Below are positions 17,936 through 26,932 of a DNA stretch of 64,000 nucleotides, piece after piece. The stretch is from an uncultured bacterium (GTDB lineage Bacteria; Cyanobacteriota; Vampirovibrionia; Gastranaerophilales; Gastranaerophilaceae): the NCBI GenBank assembly GCA_949286705.1, contig CASEDF010000005.1:1-64000 (forward strand), given 5' to 3'. The position numbers and the translations under genes were made by a program. Position 1 is the first letter of the stretch, and every line of letters starts with the position of its first letter. The notes beneath the pieces were generated by a model. It saw only the letters and a program-made list of their open reading frames with translations, did not search any database and was not told where the DNA came from.

Positions 17936-18990
17936 ATGAAAAATAGGGTATGCATAAATCTCGGGGGGGGGCGACTCTCCTAGGTATACAGGAAAAGGGT
18001 TTTGACGGTATTGGTTGTGTAAAGTTACTAAGATACTATGGCACTAAGGCACTAAGAAGTAACAGAAAAGTAGGTTGGCATTACCAGACCGACAACGAAA
18101 TTGGCAAAGAAGCAAATGCAAATTATAATTCAGAAAACAAAACCGTGAGCGAAGCTCACAGAAAACACACCCCTCACTCTACTCACGTTAAACAAGAGAT
18201 CCTGAAACGAGTTCAGGATGACAAAAAAACTCACTTCACTCACGTTAAAAAAGCCGCCTTCACGTTAGCCGAGGGTGCTACGCACGTAGACATGTCAGAC
18301 AACATTCATCGTGTCGCGTTTACTCTGGCTGAGGTTTTGATAACCCTCGGTATAATCGGTATTGTAGCAGCAATGACTATCCCTGCGTTAGTTCAAAATT
18401 ATAGGGAAAAAGCCGATGTAATCAGGCTTAAAAAAGCCGTATCTGCTTTGGAGCAGGCAAAACTTATGGCGATAAATGACGGTTTATTTTTAAAACTTAC
18501 GTATCTTCAGGCCGGTGGTGTGTATATTCAAGAAGAACATGAAAAATTCGCAAATTATTTTAAACCATATTTTAAGGTGGCGATTGACTGCGCGCTTCCC
18601 GATGTTTCAAATACGGCATGTATTGGAGATTATGATAATGCTAAAATTTACAAAATTGATAAATTTTCGCAGGCTACAAGCTTAGCACAAAATACGTTTC
18701 GTGGATTTATTACAAATGATGGTATATCTTACTTTTTTTATGCAATGAATGGAACCATTCTAATTGATTTAAATACTCCAAAAAACGGTCCTAATGCATA
18801 TGGACATGACATCTTTAAATTTAATATTGATTCGACCGGAAGATTAGTTGTCTATGGTAATATCGAAACTTTGGAAGAATGTAAGATAACTGGCAGTACT
18901 TGTTCAAATTGGGTAATGAAATATGGTAATAAAGCTTATATTAATTGTCCTGATAAGGTTGAGTACGGGGGTAACATAGCATGTCGTTGA
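17936..18990 (+). CDS. Prepilin-like protein with repeat-rich leader, start out of frame (locus B)
   Basis: The C-terminal part is a prepilin: MSDNIHRVA, then FTLAEVLITLGIIGIVAA and a 220-residue domain with Cys near the end. The ATG at 17936 has AGGAGG eight bases upstream, but the nine G at 17963-17971 put it out of frame, giving a stop after 15 codons. With ten G the reading frame runs through a 128-codon leader into the pilin. The leader includes short palindromic repeats and a first KKAAFTLAE box (18259) 20 codons before the real one (18319). Internal starts at 17950 or 18292 could give pilin without slippage, but neither has a clear ribosome-binding site. Probably co-transcribed with GH13. 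Confidence 0.8.
17963..17971. repeat. G9 homopolymer tract in locus B
   Basis: CTC, nine G, then CGACTCTCC. Same flanks as the tract at 29765 and, inverted, at 128. A tenth G would join the ATG at 17936 to the prepilin frame. Confidence 0.95.
18021..18065. repeat. ACTAAG-rich repeat unit in prepilin leader
   Basis: AAAGTTACTAAG..ACTATGGCACTAAGGCACTAAGAAGTAACAG (shown in part) is nearly identical at 29823-29867, and occurs in the opposite orientation relative to the gene at 38321-38353. Contains GTTACT near its start and AGTAAC near its end, a short terminal inverted repeat. Confidence 0.85.
18145..18223. repeat. Two palindromic REP-like units inside the locus B leader
   Basis: GTGAGCGAAGCTCAC (18145-18159) and, at 18196-18223, GATCCTGAAACGAGTTCAGG plus ATGAC, which translates as EILKRVQDD. 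Related units lie in locus D at 38359-38373 and 38441-38467, where they read SEAHS and EMLKQVQHD. Confidence 0.8.
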
Positions 18991-19006
18991 TAAATACGCT
19001 AAAAAT

Positions 19007-20140
19007 TTAAGTAAGATTTTTTACAAATTCTGCAATGGAGTATGCCTCTATTGTTCCCACTATTATTTCAAATTCCGGCAATGCTTTTTCCAGTTCGTTT
19101 TTCATGGGAGCTAAAAGCCCCGGGATTATTATTTTTCTTGTTTTAACTTTATTTGCTAAATCGAATTTTTTTAAGGTTTTTGCAACCATTTTTGATGTGA
19201 ATTTTTCCGCAGAAAAGGCTGTTAATACGCTCATTCCGCCTGCCGGTGTTACTATAAGATATGACGGCACTTTTAAGTTTTGCAGTTCATTTGCAACAGC
19301 GTGAAATGTCAGTGCAAAATTTGTAGTCATAAATACAAGCGAATTTTCATCAGGATTGTTGAATTCATAAATCTTTGCCTCTACCTGTAAAGGTTTTTGC
19401 GGGTCTGTGTATATATTCTGGCGAAGTGTCATCAGTGTTGCAAAAAGGCTTTCGTCAAAATCCTCAAAAACAAGCATATTCGCGTATTTGCATATATAAT
19501 AACTTGCTCTTGCGCATAAGTTATATTTGTTTGCTGTGGATTTAAAATAAACATATACAGGGTCACAATATTTTGCATCGTGTTCCGTAATAGCTTTTGT
19601 CCGAAATTTTATCAGCTTTTGGGCAGTTTTGTCGAAATTGTTATCCGTAATTCTTGTTAAGGAAAGTTTTAAAAAGTCTTTTTCTTCAATATAAATTGTT
19701 TCATCACATAAATTTTTAAGTGTGTGTTTTTCTGCATTTTTTAAAATAACAAGATCGACCTTTAATTTTTCATTTATACGATTTATTTCAAAATTTTTAA
19801 TTCGTTTTAGTTTTTGTTCAAAATCAGAAGCTTTACAGTCGAGAACAACTGCAAACACAGTTTTATTTATAAATTTTTTTTCGTGGCGGTATAGAACATT
19901 TTCTCCTCCGATTTTCAACCCGTCAATTTTTACGGTTTTTTGAGCGGCTTTTATATTTTTGGCATATAATGTTTTGAGTTCTTCTGCCATATATTTACAT
20001 CGGTCATAAGATATTTGTTTTTGTGAAAGCTTAATGGCAAACGTCATACAGGTCGGACATCCGCATTCTTTACAATTCGTGTGCGCTGCTTTTTTGCTGC
20101 CGGGAAGGTATTTGAAAATTTCAAGCCCTGAAAGTTTCAT
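19007..20140 (-). CDS. acsC: Corrinoid iron-sulfur protein large subunit-like (AcsC/CdhE)
   Basis: A 377-residue protein resembling the gamma subunit of the corrinoid iron-sulfur protein, which carries a methyl group on cobalamin in the acetyl-CoA pathway. The N-terminal 4Fe-4S motif is clear: LPGSKKAAHTNCKECGCPTC with a fourth Cys in YDRCKYMAEE, near residues 22-52. A TIM-barrel-like middle and a C-terminal corrinoid-binding-like region (VTPAGGMSVLTAF, LLAPMKNELEKALP) follow. It is shorter than typical AcsC (about 440 residues) and divergent. Its start shares one base with the stop of the acsD-like gene. No acetyl-CoA synthase or CO dehydrogenase gene is near. Confidence 0.82.
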   Translation of the reverse strand: MKLSGLEIFKYLPGSKKAAHTNCKECGCPTCMTFAIKLSQKQISYDRCKYMAEELKTLYAKNIKAAQKTVKIDGLKIGGENVLYRHEKKFINKTVFAVVLDCKASDFEQKLKRIKNFEINRINEKLKVDLVILKNAEKHTLKNLCDETIYIEEKDFLKLSLTRITDNNFDKTAQKLIKFRTKAITEHDAKYCDPVYVYFKSTANKYNLCARASYYICKYANMLVFEDFDESLFATLMTLRQNIYTDPQKPLQVEAKIYEFNNPDENSLVFMTTNFALTFHAVANELQNLKVPSYLIVTPAGGMSVLTAFSAEKFTSKMVAKTLKKFDLANKVKTRKIIIPGLLAPMKNELEKALPEFEIIVGTIEAYSIAEFVKNLT

Positions 20141-20913
20141 TATGAGAGTCCTTTCATAACTTTTATATTTTCCGGATTATACATTACTATAATATCCGCA
20201 CCTGCAGCTTTTACTGCTGACACTGACGCAATTTCAAACATATTTGCACGTGTTTTTATGTCGCCCCAGCTATTTGAAAACATATCATATTGGGCTTCCT
20301 TTGTTCGTAAACTTTCCTGAGAAACAAAACTTATAATCGGTACTTTTAAATATTCATCATTTTCAAGTTTTATTTTTTCTATAATACTATATCCGTAATC
20401 CAGCCCGTATCCCAAACCTCCTATATCTGTGTCAATTATTAATTGCTCAAGAGGAAGGCCGGCATCTGTTACTAAAATGTTTAATTCTCTGCATAAATTT
20501 ATATCAATAGGGCTTTTAAGAACAAGATTATGACCTCCTTGTATGACAGCAGGCAGGATTTTTTTGTATGTTTGTTCATTTACAGAAGATATTATGCATT
20601 TTCTGTCAAGTATTTTTATAAGTGCGGGCAAAAGTTTTATGTTAAGATTATTATCATATACTCCGTTTATCATCAACGGTTTTGAAATTTTAGGCAAAAG
20701 AGTTTTTAAAATTTTTACTGCTTTGGGGATATCGGATTCGGTTTTTGCGTTGAATTTCAGACACAAGATGTCACAGGCACTTGATTGTGCCTTATCAATC
20801 AATAGTCCCCTTTTTTTTGTACGAAAGAACTCTTTTGCAATTTGAAAATTATTTTCAGGATTGAAAATATTTATTTCAAGTGCGTAAAGAGTTTTATGAA
20901 TTTTCCCTTTCAC
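20140..20913 (-). CDS. acsD: Corrinoid iron-sulfur protein small subunit-like (AcsD/CdhD)
   Basis: A 257-residue TIM-barrel protein resembling the small subunit of the corrinoid iron-sulfur protein. [17 protein letters not shown] and the [21 protein letters not shown] segment fit this family, as does the pairing with an AcsC-like gene. A GTG start lies 20 bases inside the end of ftsH, so translation is coupled to ftsH. Shorter than typical AcsD (about 310). The likely partner is the protein encoded directly downstream; the methyl acceptor is not known. Confidence 0.75.
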   Translation of the reverse strand: MKGKIHKTLYALEINIFNPENNFQIAKEFFRTKKRGLLIDKAQSSACDILCLKFNAKTESDIPKAVKILKTLLPKISKPLMINGVYDNNLNIKLLPALIKILDRKCIISSVNEQTYKKILPAVIQGGHNLVLKSPIDINLCRELNILVTDAGLPLEQLIIDTDIGGLGYGLDYGYSIIEKIKLENDEYLKVPIISFVSQESLRTKEAQYDMFSNSWGDIKTRANMFEIASVSAVKAAGADIIVMYNPENIKVMKGLS

Positions 20914-22777
20914 TTTGAACTTTTTCCATTAATTCCACGAAACGTTTTTCGTCAATAGTTTCTTCATCCAGTAAAGTTTTTGAAATATATTCAAGCATAT
21001 CCCTGTTTTCTGTGAGAAGTTTTTTTGCTATATCATAGCGTTCATCAACAATCTTTTTAACTTCTTTGTCAATTTCTGCGGCAATTTCTTCAGAAAAATC
21101 TCTTGTATGACCGAAATCACGTCCCATAAATACGTGTTCTTCGCTTTTTCCGTATTGCAGGTTACCCATTTTTTCGGACATCCCGTAAGTTGTTACCATA
21201 TTTCTTGCAAGCGAAGTTACTTTTTCCAAATCATTTGAAGCACCTGTTGTGATTGAATCTTTGCCGTAAACAATTTCTTCCGCAACACGTCCGCCGAGTG
21301 TCATTGTAATTCTATCCAGCAATTGAGATTTTTTCATCGTCAGGTGGTCTTTTTCAGGTAAAGTCATTGTAACACCGAGTGCCATGCCGCGAGGAATTAT
21401 TGATACTTTATGCAAAGGATCGGTATTTTTTAAAAGTTTTGCCAGAAGGGCGTGACCAACTTCATGGTAAGCTGTATTTTCTTTTTCTTCATCAGATATA
21501 ATTCTGCTTTTCTTTTCCGGTCCGGCCATAACTTTGTCAATAGCTTCTTCAAGATTTTCCATATTTATTTCTTTCTGGTCGTGGCGCGCTGCAAGAAGTG
21601 CCGCTTCGTTCAGCAGGTTCTGCAAATCAGCACCGGTAAATCCGGGTGTGCGTTTTGCAAGAACTTTTAATTCAACATCACTTGCAAGCGGTTTATTTTT
21701 TGCATGAACCTGTAAAATTTGTTCTCTGCCCAAAATATCAGGACGATTAATTACAATTTGTCTGTCAAATCTTCCCGGTCTTAGTAGTGCGTTATCCAGA
21801 ATGTCGGGTCTGTTGGTAGCCGCTATAACTATTATATTAACGTTTTCATCAAATCCGTCCATTTCAACGAGCAATTGGTTCAGGGTTTGTTCTCTTTCGT
21901 CGTGTCCGCCGCCCAAACCTGCGCCTCTTTGACGACCTACGGCATCAATTTCATCAATGAAAATTATACAAGGCTGATGTTTTTTAGCCTGTTCAAACAA
22001 ATCTCTTACACGGCTTGCACCGACACCGACAAACATTTCAACAAAGTCAGATCCGCTTATTGAGAAAAACGGAACGCCTGCTTCTCCGGCAACTGCTTTT
22101 GCCATAAGAGTTTTACCTGTACCGGGTGCGCCGACTAAAAGTACGCCTTTCGGAATTTTTGCCCCGAGTTTTATGTATTTTTCACCGTGTTTTAAAAAGT
22201 CGACTATTTCTTCAAGTTCTTTCTTTTCTTCGTCTATACCTGCAACATCTTTAAATGTTGTTTTTACTTTGCTGTCCAAAAGCATTTTTGCTTTGCTTTT
22301 GCCAAAAGACATTGCCTGAGAACCGCCTGCCTGAATGCTTTTTGCCATTACAACAAGAAAAACTATAAATAAAAGCGGTAACAATAAGGAGCCAAGAATT
22401 CCCAATAACTGTGAGGATTCGGCAGGTTTTTTTACTGTAATTTCAACATTGGCAGCTTCCAATTTTTTCATTAAATCCGGATCATCAGGTGTTAAAACTT
22501 TATATTGCACCTGAGGAACTTTTTTTTCTACAATGCCGAAAGGGCTTTGTTCTTTTACGGTTTGTTCCGCAGCCGGCTGGTTTGCGGGTATTGCAATTAA
22601 GTAGTCATCTGCCTTTTCAATTTTTTTGAATTCTTTATTGTTTAATTTTTCAATAAAATTTGAATATGAAAGTTCGCTTGTGCTTGTTGTCGGGCCTGCC
22701 ATAAATACTGATGATGCAAATACCAGTACAACTATAGCTAATACTATATACATACCTGCAGATTGACTTTTGTTCAT
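20894..22777 (-). CDS. ftsH: ATP-dependent zinc metalloprotease FtsH
   Basis: A 627-residue inner-membrane AAA+ protease degrading misfolded membrane and short-lived proteins. Two membrane segments at about residues 7-27 and 122-143 enclose a periplasmic domain; Walker A GAPGTGKT near 214, Walker [14 protein letters not shown] near 272, second region of homology RPGRFDRQI near 328, zinc motif HEVGH near 438 and third ligand Asp in the 510-520 region. First gene of a unit with the two corrinoid-protein-like genes. Confidence 0.97.
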   Translation of the reverse strand: MNKSQSAGMYIVLAIVVLVFASSVFMAGPTTSTSELSYSNFIEKLNNKEFKKIEKADDYLIAIPANQPAAEQTVKEQSPFGIVEKKVPQVQYKVLTPDDPDLMKKLEAANVEITVKKPAESSQLLGILGSLLLPLLFIVFLVVMAKSIQAGGSQAMSFGKSKAKMLLDSKVKTTFKDVAGIDEEKKELEEIVDFLKHGEKYIKLGAKIPKGVLLVGAPGTGKTLMAKAVAGEAGVPFFSISGSDFVEMFVGVGASRVRDLFEQAKKHQPCIIFIDEIDAVGRQRGAGLGGGHDEREQTLNQLLVEMDGFDENVNIIVIAATNRPDILDNALLRPGRFDRQIVINRPDILGREQILQVHAKNKPLASDVELKVLAKRTPGFTGADLQNLLNEAALLAARHDQKEINMENLEEAIDKVMAGPEKKSRIISDEEKENTAYHEVGHALLAKLLKNTDPLHKVSIIPRGMALGVTMTLPEKDHLTMKKSQLLDRITMTLGGRVAEEIVYGKDSITTGASNDLEKVTSLARNMVTTYGMSEKMGNLQYGKSEEHVFMGRDFGHTRDFSEEIAAEIDKEVKKIVDERYDIAKKLLTENRDMLEYISKTLLDEETIDEKRFVELMEKVQSERENS

Positions 22778-22951
22778 TTAATTAACCTCTCACTAATAAA
22801 ATCCTTTTTTATTATATCGCAAAAAGATTAAAATGTGTATAGGTAAAAATACCAGAAAAAAATATTGCTAAATTGTAATAATAACGGGCTTTTAAGCAAT
22901 TTTTAATAATGAAAAGTTTTTATATATATGAGAGATATTAAAGGAGAATAA

Positions 22952-23407
22952 ATGTCAGTAAACGGACCGTTTAACAAAAAAGATCCGCGCTATTTGGCTC
23001 ATACCGGTATATCAAAAGCAGATATGGAAGAGGTCAATGAAGTTTGTGATTGGCTTTATGATGCAATTGATAGTTTGGGTACTAATAATATCGGATTTGA
23101 GCGTGCTTTATTAAAAATTGAAAAAAATAATGTTATAGAAATAATGAACAGGTGGGATTCCACATACGGAAAACAATACGGCGAAAGTTTTGTACAGTGT
23201 TTTTTGAATGATGCGGATAAAAGGCAAAGACGTGTTTACGGGGCAAGGATTATTGATTGCATGTTACAAAGGGCAGAGGATTACGGCTTGAATTTGCATC
23301 CGTATATTGACAATGCCAAAAATGAGCTTTATACAATCGGCAGCAGTTATACAATAAATGAAAATATTGAAGAAATGCGCAGAATTTTATACGGAACCGA
23401 TTATTAA
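22952..23407 (+). CDS. Hypothetical protein with one annexin-repeat-like segment
   Basis: A 151-residue cytoplasmic-looking protein. Residues 24-80 resemble one annexin repeat: LYDAIDSLGTNN with the Gly-Thr turn, then RALLKIEKNNVIEIMN, then YGKQYGESFVQCFLND. Annexins bind phospholipid through calcium held at the GxGT loop; here Leu replaces the first Gly (SLGT) and only one repeat is seen. AAAGGAG precedes the ATG. The similarity was judged by eye, so the family link is tentative. Ends 4 bases into the convergent ExbD gene. Confidence 0.7.
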   Translation: MSVNGPFNKKDPRYLAHTGISKADMEEVNEVCDWLYDAIDSLGTNNIGFERALLKIEKNNVIEIMNRWDSTYGKQYGESFVQCFLNDADKRQRRVYGARIIDCMLQRAEDYGLNLHPYIDNAKNELYTIGSSYTINENIEEMRRILYGTDY

Positions 23408-23796
23408 ATTTGCGTTACGGAAATGCTTGTTATGCCTGAATTTCTCGCATTATCCATTAATTTAACAACGGCACCGTGGGTTGCGTCACCGTCGGATTCT
23501 ATCATTAATCCGTCGGGATAATCCTTTGCAAGCTGTTTTAACGTCGTTTCCAAGCTGTCAGCAGCTATTTCTTCCCCGTCAATATAATATCTGTCATCTG
23601 CAGACACCGTGACTGATAATATTTTTGTTTCGTTATTTTGAATTTGTTCCTGATCAACCATTTCAGGTACTGTCAAATTTAGACCCTGCTGATCCAATAA
23701 CGGCGCAATTACCATCATAATAATCAACAGTACCAAAAATATATCAGTTAACGGTGTTATATTAATTTCATTAAATGTATCACGGTTTCTGGACAT
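23404..23796 (-). CDS. exbD: ExbD/TolR-family protein, second copy
   Basis: A 130-residue inner-membrane protein with one N-terminal membrane helix carrying the proton-path Asp in NITPLTDIFLVLLIIMMVIA, then a periplasmic domain. Works with ExbB and TonB to use the proton gradient. Five bases after the first ExbD gene, with which it shares the membrane segment almost letter for letter. Last gene of the four-gene TonB system operon. Confidence 0.92.
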   Translation of the reverse strand: MSRNRDTFNEINITPLTDIFLVLLIIMMVIAPLLDQQGLNLTVPEMVDQEQIQNNETKILSVTVSADDRYYIDGEEIAADSLETTLKQLAKDYPDGLMIESDGDATHGAVVKLMDNARNSGITSISVTQI

Positions 23797-23801
23797 TATT
23801 A

Positions 23802-24251
23802 TTACCCTTTGATTTCATTTTCTTTTTTAAGTTCTTTTTGTTCTTTTTTGGATAAAGGTTCACCTGCAACAATTAATTTTTTGTATTCGGCATCCTGTGC
23901 AGCATTCATAACCTGCATTATTTCGGAACTTTTCACCTGTGAATCTGCTTTTACAACCACTTCAGGTTTTTCGAGCATATCTCTTATTGCCAAAAGTTCA
24001 TCTACCAGTTGGTCAGGCGTGATTTGTTTACCGTTTATGAACATCAAGCCTTCTTTAGTAATTGCAATTTCCGCTTTATTTTGTTCAATGGCAATGCCGC
24101 TGTTGATTTCCGGTACCGTAATAGTGTTATCTATTGATTGGAATGACGGTGCAATAACCATCATAATAATCAACAGAACAAGGAAAATATCCGTCAGCGG
24201 TGTTATGTTGATTTCTGTAAAAAGCTTGCCTTTTTTTGAATTCATTGCCAT
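23802..24251 (-). CDS. exbD: ExbD/TolR-family protein, first copy
   Basis: A 149-residue paralogue of the next gene, with the same EINITPLTDIFLVLLIIMMV helix near residues 12-31 and a longer, Lys/Glu-rich tail. ExbD pairs are found in some TonB and gliding-type systems, and the two copies may form a heterodimer in an ExbB pentamer. Thirteen bases after exbB. Confidence 0.92.
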   Translation of the reverse strand: MAMNSKKGKLFTEINITPLTDIFLVLLIIMMVIAPSFQSIDNTITVPEINSGIAIEQNKAEIAITKEGLMFINGKQITPDQLVDELLAIRDMLEKPEVVVKADSQVKSSEIMQVMNAAQDAEYKKLIVAGEPLSKKEQKELKKENEIKG

Positions 24252-24264
24252 TTTTTATTAATCC

Positions 24265-24912
24265 TTATATTGCATTAGATGTCGGAGATGTTATGGTTGT
24301 TTCATCTTCCGAGTCAACAAAGCTTAAGAAGAGCAATTTGATTAACTGGAAGTCATCTTCATAACGTTTAACAATGGATTGGAAAGAGTTGTAGAAAATA
24401 ACCGCAACAATCGCAACACCAAGACCGAATGCGGTTGCAATCAAAGCGGAACCGATACCCATTGCAACTGCTGCTGATTGATTGCCTTGTACTGCCAGAT
24501 CCTGAAATGTATAAAGAATTCTTACAACCGTTCCGAACAAACCTAAAAACGGTGCCACACCGCCGATTGTACCTAAAATGGTCAGGTGGCTTTCGAGTTT
24601 TCTTGTTGCAAGTGCCGCAGCAATATCGAATGAGCGGGAAAAACCGTTTCTTTGTTCCGAGAAAATTCTGACAGCTTCTTCAGTAACTTCACCAATTACG
24701 CCGCCGCATTGGATTGCAAGACTTTGTGCGCCTTGAAGATTGTTTTTTGCAAGTTCTTTTTGTAATTTAGGAATAAAAAGAACAACGTCCCTTTTGTTTC
24801 TTTTGTAGAAAGAAAATCTGTTGATAACTACTGCAACAACAAGTATTGAGCAGATTAAAATCGGCAGCAATACGGGCCAGTCCAGTTTGATTGAGTGTAA
24901 TAATAATTCCAT
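24265..24912 (-). CDS. exbB: ExbB/TolQ/MotA-family proton channel
   Basis: A 215-residue inner-membrane protein with three predicted membrane helices (near 15-35, 115-140 and 150-175) and the family signature HLTILGTIGGVAPFLGLFGT near residue 110. Forms the proton channel with ExbD. In the operon tonB-exbB-exbD-exbD. Confidence 0.94.
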   Translation of the reverse strand: MELLLHSIKLDWPVLLPILICSILVVAVVINRFSFYKRNKRDVVLFIPKLQKELAKNNLQGAQSLAIQCGGVIGEVTEEAVRIFSEQRNGFSRSFDIAAALATRKLESHLTILGTIGGVAPFLGLFGTVVRILYTFQDLAVQGNQSAAVAMGIGSALIATAFGLGVAIVAVIFYNSFQSIVKRYEDDFQLIKLLFLSFVDSEDETTITSPTSNAI

Positions 24913-24936
24913 AGTTTTATCCTCTTTTTATGTACT

Positions 24937-26073
24937 TTAGTTATATCCTGATGCTCCAAATACGTTATAATCAAACGTAAATTGAATATCTATACTTGAG
25001 CCTTTGTATTCTGCAGGAAGCGGTCTGAATGGTGCTGTAAGTTGAACCGCATTTATTGCAGCTTTATCCGCACTCGGAAGTCCTGACGACTTGAATACAC
25101 TGCAAGTCAATAATCTTCCGTCTTTTGCGATTTTGAATAAAAGAACTACACGTTTACTTTCGTTTCCTTTCGGAGGATCCCAATTCATTTTAATCCTTCT
25201 TTGCAGATCTCTCATATAAGGTCCGAAATCGGGTTCTCTGATTGCATCAATTCCGGGTCTGCCGCCACCGCCTCCGGGGTTGCCGATATTACCCGTACCG
25301 CCTCCTCCTCCTTGGGCAAGACGTGTTCCTGAAGATGAACCGCCGCCTGTTGGTGCAAGTGACGGAGCTGGTGCGTAACTCGCACCTCCGCCTTTTGCGG
25401 ATGAACCGGAACTGCTTATCGGTCCTGTAGAATAGCTTCCTGATTTCGTGCCGCCTGACGGTACAGGAACTTTAAATGCTGATGACGGTTTTGATGCTGT
25501 TTTTGGCGTCATCGGAGGTTTTAAACTCGGACGAGCTGTTGGCGGCTGAGGTTTTGCCTGCTGTGAAGTTTTAGCAGGTGCCGTTTGTGCTGCAGGTTGT
25601 TTTTGAACAGGTTTAGCCGGTGTTTGGGGTGTTTTAACAGGCTCCGGTCTTTTTGTCGGAGTACTTGCCGTCGGTACTTGTGCCGGTTGTGCCTTGGAAG
25701 GTGCAGGTGACGGCATTGAAACTTTTCTTGTCGGATCGTTTATTCCGCCTGTTCGGGAATTTCTGTCAGAACGGTATGGTGTGTTTTTGTTTAAAGGAGT
25801 ATCCTCCCTGTCAACAAGTACAAATTCAATATCGTTCATCTTAGGTTTTGGTCTTTCAAATAATGCAAAATTAATTCCGAAAAATGCCAGAATAAGAAAG
25901 CTAAGCCAAGCTGCCACAAGCACAGACGGGTGTAAGATTGTTGAGATAACAATGGATTTTTTCAAAGTTAATTCATCTTTATCTTTTCTTAAAACCGCCG
26001 GTGTGGTGTAGCCGTTTGTTTGCTCATCTTCTTCTGTTATTAAATTGTCTGTGTATTTTCCTAAGATAGACAT
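24937..26073 (-). CDS. TonB-like energy transducer
   Basis: A 378-residue protein: a cytoplasmic N-terminus, one membrane helix near residues 48-70, a long Pro/Ala/Lys-rich linker (about 95-210), a Gly/Ser-rich section with GGGGG runs (about 215-270), and a C-terminal TonB/TolA-type domain (residues 280-378; YMRDLQRRIKMNWDPPKG, VFKSSGLPSADKAAINAV). It would span the periplasm and pass force from ExbBD to an outer-membrane partner. No TonB-dependent receptor is in the window. The N-terminus is longer than in classic TonB. Start chosen at the ATG after AAAAGGGAAAA. Confidence 0.88.
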   Translation of the reverse strand: MSILGKYTDNLITEEDEQTNGYTTPAVLRKDKDELTLKKSIVISTILHPSVLVAAWLSFLILAFFGINFALFERPKPKMNDIEFVLVDREDTPLNKNTPYRSDRNSRTGGINDPTRKVSMPSPAPSKAQPAQVPTASTPTKRPEPVKTPQTPAKPVQKQPAAQTAPAKTSQQAKPQPPTARPSLKPPMTPKTASKPSSAFKVPVPSGGTKSGSYSTGPISSSGSSAKGGGASYAPAPSLAPTGGGSSSGTRLAQGGGGGTGNIGNPGGGGGRPGIDAIREPDFGPYMRDLQRRIKMNWDPPKGNESKRVVLLFKIAKDGRLLTCSVFKSSGLPSADKAAINAVQLTAPFRPLPAEYKGSSIDIQFTFDYNVFGASGYN

Positions 26074-26139
26074 TTTTCCCTTTTGTATTTCCGGTAATAA
26101 TTTTAGTTGAAATCTTGAATAATATTATTACCTGATTTA

Positions 26140-26886
26140 CTAATAATTGTTTTGATAAAGTGCGGGATTGACAGTGATTGGCTGGGTAAGCATCAATTCA
26201 ATGGAAGCATTTGCCGGAATTTCCACATCATTTCCTTTATCGATGATGGATTTAACCAGTCCTCCGCCTGCACCTACAGCTGTACCTAAAGCAGCGCCTT
26301 TACCTACACTGCCGCCGGCTAATGCTCCGAATACAACACCTGAAAGTGCACCGGCACCCGCGCCTATAGTTAAATCTTTCGTATATTCTTTGGTGACATC
26401 AATTTTTGTTCCACCGACTAATACGCCCGTATTATCATCTGTTTTGATTACTGCTGATATAGGAATTTGTATGCCGTATGGCGTTGTAATTTGCGTAAAT
26501 CTTACAAGTAATTTACCGTTCATACTGCCGCGTTTGGCTTTTGAAACTTCAAGGACGGTTCCTGTAACCGAGCTTCCTGCGGGGGCTATCAGATTATTAC
26601 CGTAGTAAAAATCTGAACCGAGTGCTAATGTAACATTTTGACCCAATGTTAAATTCTTTGAGCTTAAAGGTGTTGTAACTACAGTTTTAAACTGTTGACC
26701 TGCAGGTACGCTAACGACACTGCCTTTTAGAGTTCCGTTATTATAGTTATAATTATTTTGTTGATAATAATTCGGTTGATAAAGCGGTGCAGGAGTGTTT
26801 TGTGTATAATTGTAATTTGCAGCGGCAAATACGGATGTTCCTGTTAAAAGTAAAGCTGCGACAGCTAAATTAATTTTTTTTAACAT
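26140..26886 (-). CDS. Exported hypothetical protein with glycine-zipper segment
   Basis: A 248-residue protein with a signal peptide (residues 1-22, cut after VFA) and a Tyr/Asn/Gln-rich N-terminus. A beta-rich domain follows, and then a glycine-zipper-like hydrophobic segment (GAGAGALSGVVFGALAGGSV, near 172-191) that could insert in a membrane. The IAPAGSSVTGTVLEV part resembles a segment in the next gene (IPKGTEFFGYVEEI), suggesting that both share a fold. Outer-membrane or periplasmic location is likely. It may belong with the TonB operon (67 bases apart). Confidence 0.78.
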   Translation of the reverse strand: MLKKINLAVAALLLTGTSVFAAANYNYTQNTPAPLYQPNYYQQNNYNYNNGTLKGSVVSVPAGQQFKTVVTTPLSSKNLTLGQNVTLALGSDFYYGNNLIAPAGSSVTGTVLEVSKAKRGSMNGKLLVRFTQITTPYGIQIPISAVIKTDDNTGVLVGGTKIDVTKEYTKDLTIGAGAGALSGVVFGALAGGSVGKGAALGTAVGAGGGLVKSIIDKGNDVEIPANASIELMLTQPITVNPALYQNNY

Positions 26887-26932
26887 ATTTCTCCCCTTTC
26901 TTTTTACATTTTATTTTATTATTAAAAAGTTG

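Noticed and set aside
18021-18065. CRISPR-like array from the ACTAAG repeats
   Set aside because: Units are 6-20 bases, not evenly spaced, have no unique spacers and no cas genes are present.
17936-18990. Diversity-generating retroelement acting on pilin genes
   Set aside because: No reverse transcriptase, no template repeat with A-specific variation in the window.
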